Counted from the stretch's first letter, positions 33,425 to 46,101 are shown. The stretch: DNA of 64,000 nucleotides from Lonicera japonica (GCA_021464415.1 CM038466.1:52764550-52828549); one strand, 5' to 3'. Numbers and translations are program-made. The notes: generated from the letters alone by a model not told the origin.

Positions 33425-36400
33425 GAAAAACTTAAGCACCTCTATGTGTTTCACATGATTTTCAAATATGACCTCAGGCAAAAATTTGGTAAACAAATAT
33501 GCCGCATTCTCCTCAAATCTTACTTGATTCATGTGAATCTTGAGGAGAGCCCGTTTTTGTTGATTATAGAAAACTTTGGAGATATATATTTCGTATTATC
33601 ACCCTTGATATAACCTAACTTCATTCATTCGATGCGAGTTGCATTGTCTTCATAAATGCAAGTAGACTCTTCAGTTGTAAAACTTAAACCACTAATCCGT
33701 CGAATATGTGTAATGATCGCCTTTAACCATATACACTTATGAACGGTCTTATGTAAAGCTAGGATCTTACAGTGGTTCGAAGAGGTAGGCATAAGGGTTA
33801 CTTGGTTGATCTCCAAGATATTACCGTATTCCCAATAGTAAATACATAACCAATTTGGAAACAACCTTTGTGTGGGTCAGAGAGGTACCCAGCATTAGCA
33901 AAACTAACCCAAAACATCATTTAGGGTTTTAATGTAGGGGTATCTTCTTGGCATCAACATTTACTTTAGAGATTGATGTTTCATCTGTAGTTCCATCTTT
34001 CTTCAATGGTTTTTTTCAAATATCGAAAATTATTTTTGATACCGTTCCAGTGACGTTGCGTTGGTGCTGAGTTAAATCTAACTAACAAGTTCACTGAGAG
34101 TACTATGTATAGTTGAGTACACTGGGCCAAGTACAATAATGCGCCTATTGCACTTAGATAGGGATTTTCAGCTCCCAACACCTATTCGTCATATTCCTTT
34201 GGACGAAATGGACCTTTAATTAGACCAAAATTCGACCGATCATGAGAGTGCTAACATGATGCATTTTGTCCATATTAAATCGCCTGAGCATCTTTTGGAC
34301 ATACGCAGACTGGTGGGTTAATATTTCACAAACTCGATGTTCTAGTACAAGACCTAAACAGAATCGAGTTGTCCCAAGATCTTTCATCTCAAATTCAGAT
34401 TTCAAGTAACTCGCGGTTTATCTTATTTCATCAAGAGTACATATTATGTTCATATCATCAACATCTACAGCTACAATTGCAAATCCGGAACTTGTTTTCT
34501 TTATGAATACGCAGGGGTATAATTAATCGTTCTTATATCCCTTCCCAATCAAGTAGTCACTTAGATGGGTATATCACATTCCATCCGGATTGTTTTAATC
34601 CATTAAGTAAGCATTTTAACCTAATTGCAAGCGCGTTCCGTAGTTTAAAGTCACTTGACTTGGGCAATATAACGCCATCAGGTACTTTTATATATATATA
34701 TGAATCAGGATCCCTATAGAGATATACAGTAACCAAATCCATGAGCTGTATTTCTAATCATTTGAAAACTACCAAGCTAACTAAGTAATGGAACGTTTAT
34801 AACATTTAGGCAATTCCAGAGCGACTGTGGAAAATCTTACGCCACAAGATGAGTCTTTTAATCTAGGACTTCTTTTTTTTCATTTACATTTTATGGTAAT
34901 TAATTATTTATATCCTACAGCCTTTACACTTGGGGCGATCAGTACTACCGGACCAAATACCTGTCTCTTTGCTAAATAATATAATTATGTCTGGATTGTT
35001 TATTTCCATTTAGGCCAATTTTGCTCTTTGTTGATATCTTGCAATAGAGCGAAGTTCGACATCATCGTGCTCTTTGAATCATTGAGCAATAATGTATCAT
35101 CAATGCATATGGAGAATCTTTTCATTAGTTCATATGCCCTCTCTTAACCCATTGAGATTTATTTATTCTCTATAATCATTTATAACTTTGGGACGTCCCC
35201 CAGTAATGATTCATGGACATAAGGTAATTTTAGATAATCTTATGAAAAGGGTTTTTACATTAATGATTAATTGATCAATTTGTGCTTTAATCCACCTCTT
35301 TTTTGTGAGTATTTGTCGAAGCAAGTTGCCTCCTTTTATTCCTTTAGGAAGCCATGGCCTTAACCACACATCCACTTGTTGTGGACTTCCAACCTTGCAG
35401 GCATATTGCAGGTAATATGTTTGATCTAGTGACTTTTCGATATCAGTAAACGTATCAGACATCGAATTTGTTATCTTTTAAAGATTTATTATTCTTTTTC
35501 ACTTTACTGTACATTGTTGTGGGGATTAAGATAAGACAGAGTGGAGACCACGACAATTCCTGTCGTTCCATTGAAAATTTATTTTTCTATCTCCCACTAA
35601 CGATGGAAAGACTATCTCATCAAAGTGATAATCGCAATTCTTAGCGATAAAGATATTAGTTGACAAGGATTCCAAATGGCGGATTATCGTTGAAGAGTCG
35701 TGTCCAACATTAATACTTAATTTCTCAGCGAGCCCAGTTTAGTGCGCTGTGGGAGCGCAATAGGCATATATGCATAAAACATCAAGCTAATATTCAGTTA
35801 CCAACCGGTACGCATAAAATAATTGTCTAATATTGGGCTTTGAATCAAATAAGTAAAGTTACGTGTAATATTGCATAAACCCCTGGCATCTATAGGCAAT
35901 ATTGTGCGTATAACCAATGCCCTATCTACGATCTATATCCTTTTGATTATTGCTTTTGTAAGACCTTTTTGTGTATGCACATGAAGAACTGGATTCTTTA
36001 CTTCGATTATATGCAATAATCATCAGGTACTTTTGATGTAAACTCTTCAGCTTTATTGAGTTTTATAAACATGATACAGTAATCAGGGTGGTGAGTCCTT
36101 AAGCGTATAATATGTGCTAAGAAGTTTGTAAATCAAGTATTTCTTGTAGACAATTATTCGACTTGTGACTAGAATATCGAATTATCCACCAGATCCATAA
36201 AGTCTTTTGAATGGTTTCGCATTCTGGATGGATTAATCCTCAAATATATCACAATATTCTTTGTAAGAATGGTATATTTAATATAGAAATGTCTCAATCC
36301 TATTTTTGCTAAGGAACAGGCTTTGAAAAATCGAGTGTCATTCCTTTGACATGATTAATGAGGCATAATGGGAAGGGGGTATTGCTTCCAGTGCTTCGGA

Positions 36401-37000
36401 AGTCAATGATTACTCTTGAACATTACTAGTATTAACACGTTGCAATGTGTTGAATTTTTTTCACATTTATTTGTCACTAAGAATAAGGGATGTCCGTGTA
36501 AGTACTTTAATATATGGATCATCATGACCAGAGTGTACTAGGCAAGCATGCCAAAGCCTGTATGAGTCAGTGTCTTATAATACGTTATTAGTGACATTAT
36601 AGGATTCGACAATCTTTATCGTAATGGGGTACATTCCACTATAATGGCTCATAAGTTTTTCTAAAATGTGTTTCTTTGTACATTTATTTAGAGGTAAAAT
36701 AAATATATTTATGTTCCATTCTTACATTTGGTTTTTTAATGATTATTGTTGCTACAAATATCATTAACAAAGTTTGGGTCGCTCGAGGTGCATATAAAGC
36801 GTATGTGACTTTAAACACCATTTTCGCAACAAAATGGTCAGCAATTCTTCGCTTTTATGATGATATGATCATCATAGTCACATAGGTATTATAGATTATT
36901 CATGGCCTATTTCGTTGAATGGTTATGGTGTTCTCACTATCAACCAATCATTAAAGTTATTCTCGATTCATTTTTATAGTAATGAAATCGAGTATACATT
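33425..37000 (-). pseudogene. Degraded pol of the old copia element
   Basis: Minus-strand fragments in transcript order. At 34742-34557 is MDLVTVYLYRDPDSYIYIKV with LNGLKQSG (reverse transcriptase). Near 34450-34470 the active site reads DVDDMNII instead of YVDDMNII. At 34405-34220 is MKSEFEMKDLGTTRFCLGL. At 34181-33981 is PYLSAIGALLYLAQCT. At 33864-33625 is the RNase H text IYEDNATRIE. Near 33480-33540 is a frameshifted LFTKFLP-like end. Upstream of 34750 the similarity is weak. Many stops and frameshifts show long decay. Confidence 0.8.
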
Positions 37001-37199
37001 TCGAACTTTGTAGTAACAAAACGAACAAATTCAATTACTTTAGAATAAAATTCTAATAAACCCAACAGTAATTAATCAAATATTTTGTTTAGAAATCTAA
37101 TTCTTTAAATTGCAATTAAATTTTAAGATAGTACGTGCTACTTTAACGTATGCATGAGTCATTACCATCTCTTTTCCTTTTATAACTAGTGGGTTCTTA

Positions 37200-38160
37200 A
37201 GTGAATCTTGGATTTTATTTCCCTGACCACTAGGTGTAGTTGAACGAATTTTTTGCCATACTTCGGAAGAGTCTCTGATGGTGAAAATTATTAATCCAAT
37301 TTGCCACGCCAACCACGAGATGACATGTGGCCATCCACGCCAGCTATCAGGCCTGCCTAGCAGGAGGAGCTCAGAGGAGCCTTGTTGGGTCACTACAAGA
37401 AGGGTAGAGACCCTCAAGGATTGGGGACCCACTCGAGAGTTGATTACGGACAGCGAATTTCGGAGCTCTGACTCCATAGCTCTTTCGGCGAGCTTTAAAG
37501 CTCCCTCTCGCCTAAACCACTCTGCCATAGTGACAGAAACATGGGCGACTGCCACTTACCTTGTAGAGCACGCATAACTCCGCTCACCTTCATTAAATGC
37601 ACACCAATTACATTTAATACAGTGGAATTCATGGAGAAGCAATGTTAGAGTTGGTAATGATCTAAGCATGGCCTTAGACCTGCTCTAGGAGCTCTGGCCA
37701 CACGTTTTCTCCTAGTTATATATATACAATAAGCATTTACTTACTTAAACAACCAAGTTAAACTAACCTAGCAACAACTAGACAAAAATCTAAGAATAAG
37801 GAGAATCCCACATTTAAGAGCAAAAAGACAAGAGAGAAATAGAAGCTCAGAACACTCAGTAGAACTCTTAAAATAGATAAGCCAGAACTCGTGCAGCCTG
37901 AGCACATTCTCATTATAACATTGTGAGAATAGGACAGTTAGAGAGGCTTTTAAGAGTTTGTAATACTTGTTTGTTTATCCGAGCTCCTAGCTCTATTCCA
38001 CAGAGGAGGACTAACCCGTATCTTCATACGAGGCCAACATCTTCTATACATCTCCAACTCTATTAGTTTGTTGCATTTACTATATCAATTATTTGATCCA
38101 ATCATTTTACTGTGTGGTCTAAATACCCCTCCAATTTTTAGCACCAACAATCTCCACGCC
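37200..38160. repeat. Unclassified repeat-like insert
   Basis: This block is less AT-rich than its surroundings and splits the old copia gag/pol remnant. TGTTAGAGTTGG at 37646 and its near complement CCAACTCTATTA around 38055-38066 could be inverted ends or an LTR start. Open frames on both strands at 37097-37577 have no recognisable domain. It may be a solo LTR or MITE; the borders are not established. Confidence 0.35.
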
Positions 38161-38402
38161 CCACGTTATGACCCTTGCATTCCTATCCTCGTTGTATGTT
38201 ATTGACATGAGGGTTGGGGTTAGCACATTCAGTCCCCTTTGCATTGGGTTTCTTTCCATCATTGACCTTATTAAAATTGGCTTTGATAACTTTCTTTATC
38301 CCTACAGGTATAATATTATTACTCAAAATAACAACAATGCTGGTTATACTGGTTCATTAGTATAAGATATTCCTTTATTAGAATACCCACCTATGGTACT
38401 CA

Positions 38403-38840
38403 CACTACAAAAATGAAGACTTTTAGTGGCGTATTAACGCGCCAACAAAAATACTAAAAACGCGCCGGCAAAAGTCAATTAACTTTTAGCGACGCGTTTT
38501 CGCGCCAGGAAAGAGCGCCAGCAAAAGTCCGCCGGTAAAAGTAACTTTCTGACTTTTATCGACGCGAAAGTAAACGCGTCGGAAAAAGTCATCTTTAGTG
38601 GCGCAAAAACGCACCGGTAAAAAGCAGCGCGCCATTGAAAGTTAATGACATCGTGTCTTGAAAGTATACTTTTGCCGACGCATTTAGTGTCTTTAATGGC
38701 TCGTTAAACACGCCGGAAAAGATCACTTTTGCTGACGCGTTCCAAACGCGCTGGGAAATATCAAAATCGTGATACGAGAAAGGACTTTTGCTGACGCTTT
38801 CTATAAAACGTGTCGTAAAAAAATCTTTTTAGTGGCGTGA
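38403..38840. repeat. CACTA left subterminal repeat array
   Basis: About ten degenerate units alternate CTTTTAGYGACGCG with its complement-like CGCGYCGGYAAAAGT, for example near 38455, 38490, 38560 and 38610. In En/Spm elements such motifs are the binding sites of the element-encoded TnpA protein. Confidence 0.8.
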
Positions 38841-39059
38841 AAACGAGCCAATATAGCTAAAAGATTTATTTTTTTATATAAAATTTAAATATAAATACAA
38901 ATGCGCTGGATAATTTTTTTATTTTTTTTTCTTATATTAATAGAAATGCTAGGCTGAACCAATATAGCAATAATCAAAATGATATGTTACATAAATTATC
39001 AATACTTTAGTAATATACATATTGTTATGTCTTAAACATTAATACAAAATAATAAAAAA

Positions 39060-41736
39060 AAAGTATCAATAATAAAAAAAAGTCAATATCTTAATCACTT
39101 GAGGGATTATTTGGAGTGGCACTTGAAGGAGTCTTTGAGGGCTTGACACTTGAGGGCTTGACACCAGAATCCATGTATGAATTTTTGCATTTGAGTAAGG
39201 ACATTGCTCCTCTCATTCACCCAGCTGAACCTATTGGTTACCAAAAGGTAAAAGACATTTAAATACCGAAAGCTGTAACTAGTAAAAATATATATATGAA
39301 ATTGTGACTCTTAATTTGAAATAGCCCACATAAATTGAAATAGCCTGGTAAAGGTTGTGTTTCTTGTATTGAAAAATGTATTTTACACATGATGCGGAAA
39401 ACATTACTTTTCATCACACGAATAACATTCCTCCCGATTCAAATTAAACACAATCTAATAACATATAGAAAGAGAATAGGGCAAAAAGGAGGCTCAGAAC
39501 TATGTATATTATTATTATTATTATTAATCAAACAAGAACAAGATGCTGATGTTTGAAACATCCATAGCTGCAAACTTCTAGTTGCATGTGAGAGAAATCA
39601 AATCAAACCAAACCAAATCAATCTCTCACACACTATCCGGGTTGCCCCGCCAATATACAGGTCAAATTAATAATCTCACTTAATCAATATCTTAATATTA
39701 TCATCATAGCCTTCCAATTCCTTCGATCCAAACACTCCAATTCCTTAAATCCAAACTCACTGTTATCTTTAAAAATCAACTCCGATTAACAACAAGAAGA
39801 TGACAGAGAACGACAGCAACAATAAAAGCAATGTACCAGATGAATGAAGCTGATGAATGAAGCTGCAATGCATTGATTTCCTCTTGAATATCTAGCCTTG
39901 GAAACAATTTCAACGTGTCATTATAAATACTTTCCAATATAAAAAGTTAAGGCACTGCTAACGTTATTAATTTGAGACGGAGAAAGTGTAACACAAACTC
40001 TGACAAATACAACTATTAGCCGATCACATATGAGTTGAACAAATTTAAATACAGTGACCGTTAAGAAAACTTTTAACATTTATTATTTTAGGAGGCTTTT
40101 CCAGTTCAATGTCAAGAATATTACAAGAGAACAAGCATTTACGATAATTCTTACATATTTTGAATTGCTTGGCAGCGGGATTAATATATTGAGTATTGGT
40201 GCGCAAGTTTGAAAAAATTAAGGGGGGTAAAATGAAGAAAGCATATATAGCCTGCCAGATACCAAATTCGTGTCTAAGTGTCTAGTGTTTGAATAGTGTA
40301 ATTAAAAAAAAGCAAAAGGCTGTGCGTTTAGTAAAAGGCTTTTGTTTTGAAGCTTTTGGAGTGATCAGAGAAAATGAAACACAATAGAGGGAGATGACAA
40401 CGTAACCAGGTCACGCCACCCATTTTTAGAATAGGAACCGTTTTTCAAAAGTAAAAAAAAATAATTCAAGAAAAGTAGGGTAGACATTGATTAACTAGTG
40501 ATGATAAAAATAAAAATTGGGTTAAGGTGATTACCTTTTTTTCATGTTTCAATGGAGCTTTCCTGGAGTGCAAAATCTGTTAGGCTCTGGCATTCATCTT
40601 TCTTTAGACCGGAATCTTCAATCCTCTTCGGCAACTAAAATGAGAACTAAAGTACTGCAATATCAATCATAAAAGCACATCAATTCCAATTAAAAAAATG
40701 TAAATTAGAAAGAAACAAATATAAAGATTTAACATTAAAAATGTTGGGTATTAAAGAGAGAAAATGAGACCTTCAGAATAATGAATTCATTGGGTCTAAC
40801 TTGTGTAATCAACAGAGAAAGCAGGAAAGTTGAATGAATGAAATCCGTGCGCCAAAAAGAGGAAAAAACAACATAACAACAGAGAGATAGAGAAGTGAGT
40901 AAGTCCAATATCTATCTAATTCTCCAATTTGGCCGGAGTGTAGGTGTCTCTCCCTGGAAACGGGTGAACTAAAATCAAGAGCAACCCATGATAATAATAA
41001 TAATAAGTCTAGAAGACCTCTTCATATAAAAAAAATATCACTAAAGTTAATAGTTGTATTTAGCCAAGAAGCCCTAATTCTTATTTCCTCTTTTCATGTC
41101 TAGCCAGGAAGCACCAACATAAGATACATAAATTTGCAAAGGATGAAGTTCTTGAAAAAGAAGGGAGGTCTAAGCCTAACCTAATATACAACTCACTTAA
41201 ATTTCTTTTTCCCCAAGGAGGATGTGCATTGCTGCCATTGTTGTTGTTTGTTTTCAACGGTGGTGGTTGTACCCAACATCTTCACAGGCCCTACTTGATA
41301 GGAGCCATGTTGTATATGGTTGCATTCAAAGTGTCTATTCATTATATCTAACAAGTTTGTAACATAATCCTAGTCACTCATTTGTCTAAACATATCTAAC
41401 TGGGCACCTGTTAGTGACTTCAACCTGGTTAAGCATTCTTGCATTGGCCATTAACGGATAACTCCGTGTCGGATCATATTGTGTTATCATGTCATTTTGC
41501 CAAAGTCCACCGACAACCCAAATATAAAATATGGTATCAGGCTTCTCTAGAGTGGCTGCCATAGGAGAGTTTGAAGTTAAATCTCTAGTGTTAGCTTAAA
41601 ACTAGATAGTTGAGATTTTGATAGGTAATTTCTGCACACAATATGTCAAAATCTAAGCCATCCAATTTTAAACTGACGAACCATATTTACTACTCTACAC
41701 TAGAGTATAATGAATGACGAGGAATTGACAATATAC
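39060..41736. other. CACTA interior, left part
   Basis: No convincing gene. On the minus strand a short frame ending near 39090 reads MRGAMSLLKCKNSYMDSGVK, continuing as a Pro/Ser-rich tail to a TAA. It could be the last exon of a CACTA protein, but it has no diagnostic motif. The rest is AT-rich. Confidence 0.35.
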
Positions 41737-41929
41737 CTGTGTAGCGTCCAATCAATTGTATCAGCAAAGTGATTGAAGGTCTTGAGGAAGTAATCAGTCC
41801 CCCATTTAATGATCTCTTTAACATGATTGAGCTCCCCAGCAGCTTCGTATTTGGCACTGTATTCGATCACACTCCAACTCAACATGGTCATAGCAAAAGA
41901 TGCCAAAAAATTGAACTTGATTGCTTCAC
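41737..41929 (-). pseudogene. Captured exon of KORRIGAN-type endo-1,4-beta-glucanase (GH9)
   Basis: The minus-strand exon keeps an acceptor (TATTCAG before 41929) and a donor (CAG/GTATATT at 41737). It reads [20 protein letters not shown], then [20 protein letters not shown] and [20 protein letters not shown]. This is the glycosyl hydrolase family 9 segment after the GGYYDAGDAIKFNF motif of membrane-bound KORRIGAN cellulases. The catalytic-region Asp of YDAGD is replaced by Glu (GEA), and Pro is lost in NFPMSF (NFLAS). The flanking exons that an intact gene would need were not found. It lies inside the CACTA element, so it was most likely captured from a host gene. Confidence 0.85.
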
Positions 41930-43479
41930 CTGAATATATATATATATATAGAACTTTCACAGAAATTGATATACTTGATTTGTATTTGATTTCTTTTAAC
42001 CATATTTTTATTCTAACTGTTCATTCAGATCTTGTGATATATGTAACTCTAATAAAAGTATGAACTCAGTTATTATACAAAATAAACAATTGCCACGCCA
42101 CTACTAAATTCTAAAATTAATTTAAAGTTGAAAATGTAAAAGTTACTGTTTGATAAATATATTAATAACAAATCCTATTTAACTCATTTCCTTATTATTT
42201 TATTATAACAAATCAGATATATATAGTTATATATTAGATATTCACTCCATGTATATCCTCACATGATGGATGATGTATACAAGATCATATTTCAACGAAT
42301 GCAAATTAATTAATACAAATAATAATCTGATCTTAGAACCACTGACCCAATAAACCACAACTTTATATATATACACATACATGCATACAATCCGGCTCTA
42401 AAAATTACAGTCGTCTCTCTAAAGGAAAAAAGAAAAGAAAAGGAAAGGCTGTCTATTTTGAGGAAAGGCATATGAATTTTTTTGTTTAACAAAATTGGTG
42501 GAATTAGTCCTTATAGTGAAATCATCGATCATTTCCATCAAATTATATTAAAAAAATTAAATCTAGAATTAGGTGAAATGACTAACCAAAAATTTTGGTG
42601 GCCAAAGATGAAGATATATATCAAATTTTCACTAAACCCGGTTTCCGGTCAAATGTTTTAATGAAATTTTGTGAAGCTTATTCAAATTTTATTAAAAAAA
42701 TTATCTATTTAACTCTCAAAATGAAGGGTTTTTTTTTTAAGAACAATTTACAGGGTACCTCCTTCTCCTCTCACTTTATTATTCATTTGCCTGTCTCTAT
42801 TCTCTTTACTTCCTTTTTTCCTTTAATATTTTCTCCTTTAATATAGATATAATATGAGAAAATAATGAATATCGAGTTATTTGTTAAACTAACAAAACGA
42901 GGGGCTTATGTAAACTATATAATAATTTAAGAGCTAATTAAGGAGCACTACTAATGGATTACATGATTCTGGGAAGCTAAATACAGGATTGCACATGAAA
43001 TGTTACTTAACCTGGAATATAACCTATAAATATAAATTTGGGGCTTTTCACATGAAATATTCAAATATTCAAATCAAGGGTTTTCAGCACCAACATAAGA
43101 ATATAAATTTGGGGCTTTCACATGAAATTCATAGAAATAAAATCAACAGAGGCTGATGAAGAAAGATTGAAATTTTACCTTTTTGTTGTCCAATGATATG
43201 TTTATGCATGAGACGTTGATATGGCTCGCGAAAATTAAAGGAGATGAAAGAAATTTCTGGATAGGGGAATGGTTGTGGAGGGGAGATAAGCCGGGGACGA
43301 GTGCGGCTTGTTCAACAACAGCGGAGAAAATGGCGTTGCGTTAGATGAGAGGGGAGAGAGAGAGAGAGAGAAAGGGGACAGGGCTTGTGTGAGATGGGTG
43401 TTGTGTGAGACGGGTTTGCTAATTTACTTACTTTTAACTAAAATAATTACTTCCGCGAAAATGAAACAAGAGCGGGGAA
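41930..43479. other. CACTA interior, right part
   Basis: AT-rich, with an (AT)n run at 41936-41950 and a duplicated stretch (AATATAAATTTGGGGCTTTC near 43027 and 43092). No gene was recognised. The short open frame at 43308-43550 runs into the subterminal repeats and is not credible. Confidence 0.45.
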
Positions 43480-43800
43480 AGAGGCGCCATTTTTTTTTGG
43501 TGCTTTATAACGGCGCGATGAGACAAACGCGCCAGCAAAGGTATACATGACTTTTAGTGAGGCGTTTTAATGCGCTGGTAAAAATATTTGATAATTCTAT
43601 AACGACGCGTTGAGACAAACGCGTCGGCAAAAGTTTATATAATTTTTAACGACGCGTTTTAGTGCGTCGGTAAAAGTACTCGAGATAGTTGTATTATAAC
43701 ATAATTATACCGACGTGTGTGATTATAACGCGTCGGTATAGATGATCTTTCCCGACGCATTTCAAGTAACGCGCCGGTAAAGGTTATGTTTCTTGTAGCG
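43480..43800. repeat. CACTA right subterminal repeat array
   Basis: Repeated AACGACGCGTT and ACGCGYCGGYAAAAGT units at about 43510, 43570, 43620, 43660, 43730 and 43770 mirror the left array. It ends TTTCTTGTAGCG. Confidence 0.82.
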
Positions 43801-43853
43801 TCAAGTGCTTTTGAATCCAATATATCAAACTTAGTTCGAGTTGGGTTAGTCAT
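43801..43853 (-). pseudogene. Start of the old copia gag, cut by the CACTA insertion
   Basis: ATG at 43853 opens MTNPTRTKFDILDSKALD. The KFDxLD-type start is typical of a copia gag N-terminus. The frame then runs directly into the CACTA terminus at 43800. Target-site TCA shows where the continuation should resume, near 38402. Confidence 0.65.
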
Positions 43854-45467
43854 CTTGATATACAAGAGACATAATCATGAGTACATTCATGATAATTTAT
43901 TTTCTATGATTGTGAATTAGATTTCAAAATAAAAGATTGGTATGGTTATATACATTTTTTTTCGATGCTGTATATGAACGTACTTTATCATATATTAATG
44001 CAAACGAACTTGCTTTATCATGGAAATATATTATATGCTTGTAAATGTGCCGATAAACGTACTTTATAATGGCAATTTATCGCAATCAATATAAAACGAT
44101 ATATATGAACATGCTCAACTATTCAAAATAATAAATTGGACATATGCAACAATTAATTTATAACATGCTTAACAAATTAAATAATTATATGCCAATAATA
44201 TATTGACAAAAAATTGTAAATATTACACCAAATCTAGCAAAATCACAACTTGAACATTTCGTCAAATATAATATAAATAAACAAAGACATAAACTTAAGA
44301 TGTTGTAACTACTCGCAAGTCATAATAGTGTTATAATTTCAATATGTTGACATCACTTTAATAAAAATTGGACAAATACATTATTATGCTAACAATAAAT
44401 TAGAGATTTATGATATTAACGGGATCAAATAATAATAAAACTTATTTTGCAAAGCACATAACAATTAACAGTATAAGTAATTATGAAAAACACAATTATA
44501 TAAGTAATATTCAAATTTCTTTAGCATGCTGATTTACCATTTATAAATTTAATTAATCCATCTAAAATATATATATACACTTAAATATACCAATATTAGA
44601 ATTTAAATTGGTTGGTCAACAACAATAATTGCATAAAATACAGCAAATTCATATATATATATATATATATAATCCTTAACTATAATAAAAAAAAGAAAAC
44701 ATATATATCTATTAACATATTACATACACACACATATATATATTAACGTAAACTATATATATACAATATTTATACAAAATCCGAATCCAAAAATTCAATA
44801 GAATTATCAAAAGAAATGAAGAATTATAATAAATGGGTCCATTTAACTTTCACCTTAAATAGAAATTTAGGCAACTTGAATCTCTTAACTGATCCTTAAT
44901 ATATGGTCAAACCAAAGCCAAAGGAAATATTGGTCAAATCGCAAAATCAATGTAAAGTATAAAGTTACGGTTTTCCTAATCCTATTAAAAGCCACGATTA
45001 AATTTTAATTGGATGCCTTTCTTTCAAATCAAGGAAGGCTTAAAGAATTAAACTAGCAACCCCAAAAACATTAATTCCGTTTGGTCTCTGACGAATTAAT
45101 TGTAATGCCCTTTTTTTTAAAAAAAATTTAAATTAAATGGACATACACACAATATATATACCAATATATGCATATAAATTCATGTATGTATATAGCCGAA
45201 TAGGACGAAATCATAAGCAACTAAAGCAACTTCGCAGTAATCACATCACATATATAAATATAGACAAAGAAATCCATAAACTACAGATAAGTGTTCAATC
45301 TTATATATATATATAAGAAAAGGTAAAAATGAGCACCTTGATTATGTATGTATACTACAGTTTTTTCCTTAAAGGTTGTACGACGAGAGAGGAGACCAGT
45401 GACGATGGCGGCCGGTAGCTAGGTTTTTTTAGAGTTAGGGTTATTAGCTCTGGGCGTGCTAATAACG
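43854..45467 (-). other. Leader of the old copia element / AT-rich filler
   Basis: Very AT-rich, with (AT)n runs near 44651-44670. Next to the 5' LTR the minus strand reads CGTTATTAGCACGCCCAGAG, a decayed form of the post-LTR sequence seen in several copia families, then CCGGCCGCCATCG. No gene was found. At 1.6 kb it is long for a leader and may include further insertions. Confidence 0.45.
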
Positions 45468-45650
45468 TGTTGTGGGAATAACTCAGTTATGTCTTTCATT
45501 AAATAACCCCTTTAAATAGGGCATGGATATAATAGTAAATAGGATTTACAAGAAAGCCCAATATGATCCATAATATATAATTTACATAGCAAAAATCCTT
45601 AATACATATTATATTTAGACGATAGCACACTACGTGTAATTTCTTCAACA
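45468..45650 (-). repeat. 5' LTR of the old copia element
   Basis: 183 bp with TG...CA ends (minus strand TGTTGAAGAAATTACACG to CCCACAACA). It pairs with 32728-32907. Confidence 0.75.
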
Positions 45651-46101
45651 TTTCTTATTTTATTCTTAAATTTATTTAGAGCAGTATTATTCATGTTTTT
45701 ATATTTGTTATAAATACTTCTTTATTACAGATATTTTTTTTATGATAAATTTATCATTATTAATACACTTGAAGGCTCGCATAATGAGAGGCGAGTGCCA
45801 TCACATATAATTGACCCACATGGAAAGAGCTTGTTTATGAAAACTCGCCTAACATAAGGTAATGGAGTGCTATAGTGTTTTTTCAAATAAAGCCCACCCA
45901 ATGAGAGGTGAGTGTACTTATATAAACTCGGCTTAAATGAGGAGAGTGTGTTGCTAAGCACTCGTTTAACATTAAGTAATAGATGGGAGTGTTTATGATA
46001 AATAAGGGAGTGCTAAAATGTGTTTTTAGTTAAATTCTAAAGGGAATGTTTGTTACATATTTAGGGGTATAAGTAACACTACTTTTTTTTTGTATAAAAG
46101 T
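45651..46101. other. Spacer without gene
   Basis: AT-rich. It holds a loosely repeated ACTCGCCTAACATAAGGTAAT / ACTCGTTTAACATTAAGTAAT motif around 45843 and 45960. No coding or RNA feature was recognised. Confidence 0.5.

Larger units (their letters stand above)
38403..43800. mobile_element. Non-autonomous CACTA transposon carrying a captured gene fragment
   Basis: 5398 bp. The left end is CACTACAAAAATGAAGACTT. The right end read inwards is CGCTACAAGAAACATAACC, so the terminal CACTA is mutated to CGCTA there. The 3-bp target duplication TCA is present at 38400-38402 and 43801-43803. Both ends carry subterminal arrays built on ACGCGYCGGTAAAAGT. No long transposase ORF is present. A KORRIGAN-like glucanase exon is found at 41737-41929. 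Termini, subterminal repeats and TSD length all fit CACTA (En/Spm). Confidence 0.92.
32728..45650 (-). mobile_element. Old minus-strand Ty1/copia element, split by a CACTA transposon
   Basis: The two related LTRs (45468-45650 as 5' LTR, 32728-32907 as 3' LTR) both have TG...CA ends. They share ACACTACGTGTAATTTCTT but are clearly diverged. Flanks TTTAT (32723-32727) and TTTCT (45651-45655) match in 4 of 5 bases. A gag start lies just right of the CACTA insert, degraded pol lies at 37000-33425, and a tandem repeat lies between pol and the 3' LTR. Without the 5.4-kb CACTA insert the element would be about 7.5 kb. The pol motifs differ from both Ale-like copies, so it is a different copia lineage. 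Confidence 0.78.

Noticed and set aside
37097..37577. 152-codon minus and 99-codon plus open frames
   Set aside because: Overlapping frames on both strands in a repeat-like block; neither has a known domain.
38403..38840. Possible CRISPR or satellite array from the regular ACGCG repeats
   Set aside because: Units are degenerate, inverted and confined to the two ends of a CACTA element, as expected for subterminal transposase-binding sites.
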